Positions 36,855-40,412 of a stretch of 40,412 bases of DNA are shown here, one piece after another. The first letter of the stretch is position 1; each line of letters starts with the position of its first letter. The notes beneath the pieces were generated by a model, which saw only the letters and a list, made by a program, of their open reading frames with translations, was not told where the DNA came from and searched no databases. The stretch is from a virus: the IMG/VR virus record IMGVR_UViG_3300044979_000013, positions 1 through 40,412 of that record, one strand, 5' to 3'. A program made the translations under genes and the position numbers.

Positions 36855-38617
36855 TTATCCCGGACAATCCAAAGCTGAAAGACGAATACCTGCAATGGAT
36901 TTTGGACACATGTCTTGCGTCACGCAATGACCGCAAGAACATGTACGACCGGCGGCGTCAATTTTTCCTGTACGGCACCGGCTCGGATCAGGACATCATT
37001 TATAACCGGCTTGAGTCGCACCTGGATTTGGTGTCGTCGTTTCTCTACTCGCCAGACCATGCCGAGTTTGCGTTGTCGGCACCGGCCAATGCCAGCGATG
37101 CCGAAGTCAAGCAGTACATGGCGGCGCAGGATTCTTTCAACAATGATTTCCGCGATGCAGGGCTATTCGATTATTTTGCCGACGCGCTCGGTTGGGCGCT
37201 GCCGTTTGACAGCATGTTTCTCAAAATGGGCTGGTCCGATATTCGCGGCGAGGAAACCTGCACGCTGATCGAGCCGTGGAAATTTGGCGTCTTTGCCGAG
37301 GAAGTTACCGACCTGGAATCGCAGCCCGCATTCGTCCATACCTACCACATCGACTACGACAACGCCTGCCAGCGGCTGATCCGGGCCGGGCTTGGCGAAA
37401 AGGTCAAAGATATTGCGGTGGTCAATACGCCGTTCGAGTCGCCGTTTCCTGAACTGATAACTCGCATGATTATCTCGTCCACGGCGGGCGAGAATTTGGG
37501 CGGCAACGTCACCGGCTCGGTCAATCCGTCTTATGTGCAACGACCGAGCTACCACGCCAAGGTTGATCGCCCACTTGTGGCGTTTCATGAACTGACGATA
37601 TGGGATGATGAGTGCGAGGATTATCGCGTGTTCTTCGCTGTTGATCCCGGCATTTTCATTTCGGACAGCAAGCGCACCATCGAGGCGCTGAAAAAGGCAG
37701 GCGGCTTCAAATCGCAGCGCAAGCAGCAAGAGCAGTTCTACAACACGCAATGCAATCCGTTCTTCCCAAAAGACCATCCCTATGTGCATGTGCGGCCCTA
37801 TCACATGTACGAATATTTCTGGGGCAAGGCGCACATTGAATCGCTGATCCCGTTGCAGGAATGGTCCAACGAGCGGCTCGATCAGATACACGACATTCTC
37901 GACAAGCAGGCCAATCCGGCGAAAGTGTTGTCCGGGTTTCTGGGCTTGACTGATGAGAAGGCGGAAGCCTTTGGCGGCGCGGACAGTTGGGTGATGGATC
38001 AATTGCCGCAAGCTCAAGTCAAAGAACTGTACCCCGAAATGCCGCCGGATATTTTTGCCGACTACAATTCGATTGGGATGCTGTTCATCGAGGCGTCCGG
38101 GCTGACCGAAGTATTGCAAGGCAAGGGCAGCGAGGGCGTGCGTTCGCGCGGCCACGCCAAGGACTTGAAAACGACTGGCGCTGGCCGCATCAAGAAAACC
38201 GCCACGCGGCTAGAAGCGCCGCTCGTTCGCATGGGCGACCTCGCGCTGCGGCTGAACATGCGCAATAACGAAGATGCAATCCAGCCGGACCCGAAAGACG
38301 ATGGCAAGCCGGGCGATCCGTTCTACTACCATAACCTAGTCGGCGACTATTCGCTGCGTATTGCCGGTCATTCGCACTCGCCGCTGTTCGCCGATGACTC
38401 GAAAGAGTTGGCCGCAGCACTTTTCAAAGCTCAAGCCATAGATCAGGAAGGCTTGCTGCGGATGCTCAATCCACCGAACCGCGACAATCTCATTCATGCG
38501 CTGCGCTCTCGCCAGAAAAAAGCGGCGCAGGCTGCCATGAAGCGTGCCCAGATGGGAATGCCGGAGCCGGGTGCGCCGAAGAACGGCAGGGGCAAAGCGC
38601 ATCAGCCGAGCGTTTAG
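36851..38617 (+). CDS. Portal protein
   Basis: A 588-aa protein in the place of the portal. Recognisable features: DRRRQFFLYGTGSDQDIIYN, SFLYSPDHAEFALSAP, KMGWSDIRGEETCTLIEPWK, PYHMYEYFWGKAHIESLIPL, and a helical stem with GVRSRGHAKDLKTTGAGRIK. Twelve copies would form the ring for DNA entry. It shares the length and layout of podoviral portals. Its 3' end overlaps the antisense HNH gene by four bases. Confidence 0.85.
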   Translation: MIIPDNPKLKDEYLQWILDTCLASRNDRKNMYDRRRQFFLYGTGSDQDIIYNRLESHLDLVSSFLYSPDHAEFALSAPANASDAEVKQYMAAQDSFNNDFRDAGLFDYFADALGWALPFDSMFLKMGWSDIRGEETCTLIEPWKFGVFAEEVTDLESQPAFVHTYHIDYDNACQRLIRAGLGEKVKDIAVVNTPFESPFPELITRMIISSTAGENLGGNVTGSVNPSYVQRPSYHAKVDRPLVAFHELTIWDDECEDYRVFFAVDPGIFISDSKRTIEALKKAGGFKSQRKQQEQFYNTQCNPFFPKDHPYVHVRPYHMYEYFWGKAHIESLIPLQEWSNERLDQIHDILDKQANPAKVLSGFLGLTDEKAEAFGGADSWVMDQLPQAQVKELYPEMPPDIFADYNSIGMLFIEASGLTEVLQGKGSEGVRSRGHAKDLKTTGAGRIKKTATRLEAPLVRMGDLALRLNMRNNEDAIQPDPKDDGKPGDPFYYHNLVGDYSLRIAGHSHSPLFADDSKELAAALFKAQAIDQEGLLRMLNPPNRDNLIHALRSRQKKAAQAAMKRAQMGMPEPGAPKNGRGKAHQPSV

Positions 38618-39117
38618 GGGAAATTCAGCGAGGCAAATTTGCCAAACTCGCCGAGAGCCCATGCATCGTAAGATCGCGCGGCGGTTTCTTCATCGCTAAA
38701 ATAGCCGATGCACTTCTGTTTTCCTTTTACGTAAATGGCCGAACGCCATTTCTGGTACGGTGCATACCAAGACACGCCGCGATATTTGCTGGTGCTGTCT
38801 TTGTGTGCTTGTCCATTTTGAGCATTTTGTTGATTAGTGGCGGTTCTCAGATTCGGCCGTCTATTGTCGAGACCGCAACGACTGCGATGGTCCACTATTT
38901 CATGGGCCTTGGCCCGCATAATCCGCCGATGCAGGCGTTTTCCACCACTTACTGCGTAGAAAGTATTTCGTGCTTTTGTCGCAGTCCAAGCGCTCTCTGC
39001 GAGAATTAGAAAATCTTGCGGCGATGCTAAGGTTACAAATCCGAGTGTCAGGGCGGTCCAAATGTGATCGCCGCATTGACAATTATAAACGGGGCGTGGG
39101 AATGTACGGGTAGCCAT
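38614..39117 (-). CDS. HNH endonuclease with AP2 DNA-binding domain
   Basis: A 167-aa free-standing homing-type endonuclease. An HNH core at ~residues 60-105 (LHRRIMRAKAHEIVDHRSRC, then LDNRRPNLRTATNQQNAQ) gives the catalytic His and Asn. An AP2 domain follows at ~110-165 (SKYRGVSWYAPYQKWRSAIY, then FSDEETAARSYDAW). It lies antisense within the head-gene block, a common site for such invaders. It probably spreads by cutting genomes that lack it. Confidence 0.82.
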   Translation of the reverse strand: MATRTFPRPVYNCQCGDHIWTALTLGFVTLASPQDFLILAESAWTATKARNTFYAVSGGKRLHRRIMRAKAHEIVDHRSRCGLDNRRPNLRTATNQQNAQNGQAHKDSTSKYRGVSWYAPYQKWRSAIYVKGKQKCIGYFSDEETAARSYDAWALGEFGKFASLNFP

Positions 39118-39145
39118 TGCGGTCTCCTAAACCGTTGTGGTCATG

Positions 39146-39183
39146 GGCGGGGCAAGACGATGGTCGTCTTGCTGTCGCCCGCC
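39146..39183. other. Long strong hairpin upstream of the micropeptide gene
   Basis: A 9-bp perfect stem GCAAGACGA-TGG-TCGTCTTGC is extended by GGCGGG/CCCGCC with a small internal loop. It lies between the divergent HNH start and the micropeptide ribosome site. No U-tract follows. It could be an RNA processing or stability element, or a protein-binding DNA site. Confidence 0.55.
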
Positions 39184-39209
39184 AATCCTAACAGGAAAGG
39201 AGCCTTCTC

Positions 39210-39257
39210 ATGAAGCGAAAACATAAGAGGTCCCGTCGGCGCCACAAGCGCAAGTAA
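39210..39257 (+). CDS. 15-aa strongly basic micropeptide
   Basis: MKRKHKRSRRRHKRK: eleven Lys/Arg and two His in 15 residues, protamine-like. The ATG follows AAAGGAG by seven bases, an excellent ribosome site, and a strong terminator follows 33 bases after the stop. It would bind nucleic acid. It may assist DNA condensation or act as a regulatory leader peptide. Below usual gene-finding limits. Confidence 0.55.
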   Translation: MKRKHKRSRRRHKRK

Positions 39258-39289
39258 GCCGCCAACTACTCATCCACTCTCAGCCCATG

Positions 39290-39318
39290 CCCCGCTGGCT
39301 CACCCCGGCGGGGTTTTT
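39290..39318 (+). terminator. Rho-independent terminator
   Basis: CCCCGCTGG/CCGGCGGGG stem (one G-T pair) with a six-base loop, followed by TTTTT. It ends the transcript of the micropeptide and upstream packaging genes, ahead of the next promoter at 39367. Confidence 0.85.
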
Positions 39319-39366
39319 CGTTTGCATTCGGGTGCCGCCAAATCTCCTGCAAGCAATTTCAGGTAG

Positions 39367-39396
39367 TTGACGGCGACTGTTAATTCGGCATATCAA
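39367..39396 (+). promoter_or_regulatory. Promoter for the scaffold-capsid operon
   Basis: TTGACG (39367-39372), 18-base spacer, TATCAA (39391-39396), seven bases before ATG 39404, and no ribosome site. A leaderless message is likely. It follows a terminator, so it may set high capsid-operon output. Confidence 0.55.
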
Positions 39397-39403
39397 TTGC
39401 GGC

Positions 39404-39841
39404 ATGGCTTTAGGTGTTGATCCCGCTGCTGCCTCTCCGTCTCCTGCCGCGCCACCGGCACCACCCGGTTTGCCGAAATCACCCGTTGGCGGGCCGGGTG
39501 GCCCCGGTGCATCGCCGATGCTGTCGCCCGGCGGCGGCGCTGGCAACAAAGCCGCCGCAACTCAGCAGGTTAAAGCTGTCATTCCCGCGCTGCTTGTCGC
39601 CTCGATGGCGTTCGACGCCGGCTCCAAAGAACAGCAGGCATTGCTCCGCGCGATCTCGTCCCTCAATCCGATTTTCGGCAAGGCAGAAGGCTCCAACATG
39701 GTCCCGGCGGGCCTTGCCACGATGGCGCAAGCCACCAAACAGGGGCCGCTTAGTGCGGCTCCGCCGCCCGGTTTACAGTCATCGCCCAAGCCGCCGCCTG
39801 GAATGGAATTGCCGTCCAATGCCGGCGAAGGCGAAGTTTAA
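39404..39841 (+). CDS. Hypothetical head-region protein with Pro/Gly-rich ends
   Basis: A 145-aa protein. The N-terminal ~45 and C-terminal ~35 residues are Pro/Gly/Ala-rich and disordered. The centre (AATQQVKAVIPALLVASMAF, KEQQALLRAISSLNPIF) is helical. Placement before scaffold suggests a head-assembly or portal-associated role. The start has no ribosome site and is probably leaderless. Confidence 0.6.
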   Translation: MALGVDPAAASPSPAAPPAPPGLPKSPVGGPGGPGASPMLSPGGGAGNKAAATQQVKAVIPALLVASMAFDAGSKEQQALLRAISSLNPIFGKAEGSNMVPAGLATMAQATKQGPLSAAPPPGLQSSPKPPPGMELPSNAGEGEV

Positions 39842-39853
39842 CAGGAGTTTGTC

Positions 39854-40066
39854 ATGACCGAATATTTGCGGCCCAAAGTTCGCACCGGCAATCTCTCGCG
39901 GCGCACAATGGAAAACGGCATCTTCCGCAATCCGCCGACCTACACCGCGCTCGGCGGCTTCACGTCGGAACGCAAACTCACCGAACCGGCCGGCAAGCGC
40001 AACAAGATCAGCGGCATGACGCTTGAGCGCGGCGGGCCATCGGCTGAAAAAGGAAAGCCGATCTGA
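39854..40066 (+). CDS. Small basic hypothetical protein before scaffold
   Basis: A 70-aa basic protein (MTEYLRPKVRTGNLSRRTME, NPPTYTALGGFTSERKLTEP), after AGGAG at seven bases. Its TGA overlaps the scaffold ATG (TGATG). Probably a small head-assembly component. No family recognised. Confidence 0.57.
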   Translation: MTEYLRPKVRTGNLSRRTMENGIFRNPPTYTALGGFTSERKLTEPAGKRNKISGMTLERGGPSAEKGKPI

Positions 40067-40412
40067 TGGCCGACGCCGCAAAACCGCAACTCGATCCAAA
40101 CGTCGCCGCCGATCTGGCGCGGCTGGCGCTCGATCTGTCGCACAATAAGGAAACGCGGCGTGCGTTCGGCCAATTGGTCAAGAAAGCAAAGCCGGATTCG
40201 CCGCACGCTGCTGCCTTTGCGGACATCGACCTTGAGGACAAGTTCGAGCAATTCGAGTCCAAGCAGGAACAGCGGCGGCTTGAGCAGCAGCAGCAGCAAG
40301 TGCTTGATCGCATGAACGCACAGCGCGCGGGACTGCTGAACGGCGAGGGTGGCCGCAAGTACAACGAAGATGACGTGACGAAAATCGAAGCCCTGATGCA
40401 GAAAAAGGGCAT
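40066..40412 (+). CDS. Scaffold-like protein, 5' part (continues at window base 1)
   Basis: Start MADAAKPQLDPNVAADLARL, then helical DLSHNKETRRAFGQLVKKAK, an acidic segment ADIDLEDKFEQFES and a Gln run. Its frame is continuous with 1-335 after removing the 127-base overlap, giving 184 aa. Length, charge and position just before the capsid gene fit a scaffolding protein. Confidence 0.75.
   Translation, partial: MADAAKPQLDPNVAADLARLALDLSHNKETRRAFGQLVKKAKPDSPHAAAFADIDLEDKFEQFESKQEQRRLEQQQQQVLDRMNAQRAGLLNGEGGRKYNEDDVTKIEALMQKKG
40286..40412. repeat. Terminal direct repeat, right copy (circular overlap)
   Basis: Exact match to 1-127. Removing one copy leaves 40,285 bp as the circular or circularly permuted genome unit. 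Confidence 0.93.

Noticed and set aside
37163-38155. 330-aa - strand open frame opposite the portal gene
   Set aside because: Antisense shadow produced by codon bias; the + strand portal is well supported.

Overview
The window looks like a complete, circularly closed genome of a short-tailed (podovirus-like) phage of an alphaproteobacterium, probably of the Rhizobiales/Bradyrhizobium type. The first 127 bases are repeated exactly as the last 127 (1-127 = 40286-40412), so the unit genome is 40,285 bp and the ends fall inside the scaffold gene. The host guess rests on a GcrA-like protein (GcrA is an alphaproteobacterial cell-cycle regulator), an Omp25/Omp31-style outer membrane protein, and codon and GC character. 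No tRNA, rRNA, CRISPR array, DNA polymerase or integrase was seen.

Layout. (1) Packaging and head genes on the + strand run from 33.9 kb through the circle junction: small serine recombinase, large terminase, zinc-ribbon protein, portal, an antisense HNH-AP2 endonuclease, a 15-aa basic micropeptide, two small proteins, scaffold and major capsid protein. (2) Neck, tail and ejection proteins lie at 1.4-11.2 kb. (3) From 11.2 to 18.5 kb lie small and large fibre-like proteins, an M15 peptidase endolysin, holin-like proteins and an outer membrane beta-barrel. Many of these carry Sec signal peptides, which is unusual for phage genes. (4) From 26.1 down to 18.5 kb, about two dozen small early genes lie on the - strand behind one strong divergent promoter. 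They include an SSB-like protein, a DUF6948-like protein and a Tyr/Gly/Asp repeat protein. (5) At 26.2-28.1 kb on + lie an XRE regulator, a DUF1064 nuclease-like protein, a GcrA-like protein and a lambda-O-like replication protein with internal 9-bp iterons. (6) From 28.1 to 31.1 kb lie small genes, a second XRE repressor with a divergent operator region, and an HNH-like protein.

The most striking feature is a 2,502-bp cargo-carrying IS1595-family (ISXO2-like) transposon at 31085-33586. It has 24-bp terminal inverted repeats (23/24 identical) and a perfect 8-bp target duplication. It sits inside a 72-codon phage membrane-protein gene, and removing the element plus one duplication restores that reading frame exactly. 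Besides the transposase it carries an MltR-like protein with an RNxxxH (HEPN-type) motif, a lipoprotein and three small proteins. The insertion appears recent. Before it, the phage would have been about 37.8 kb.
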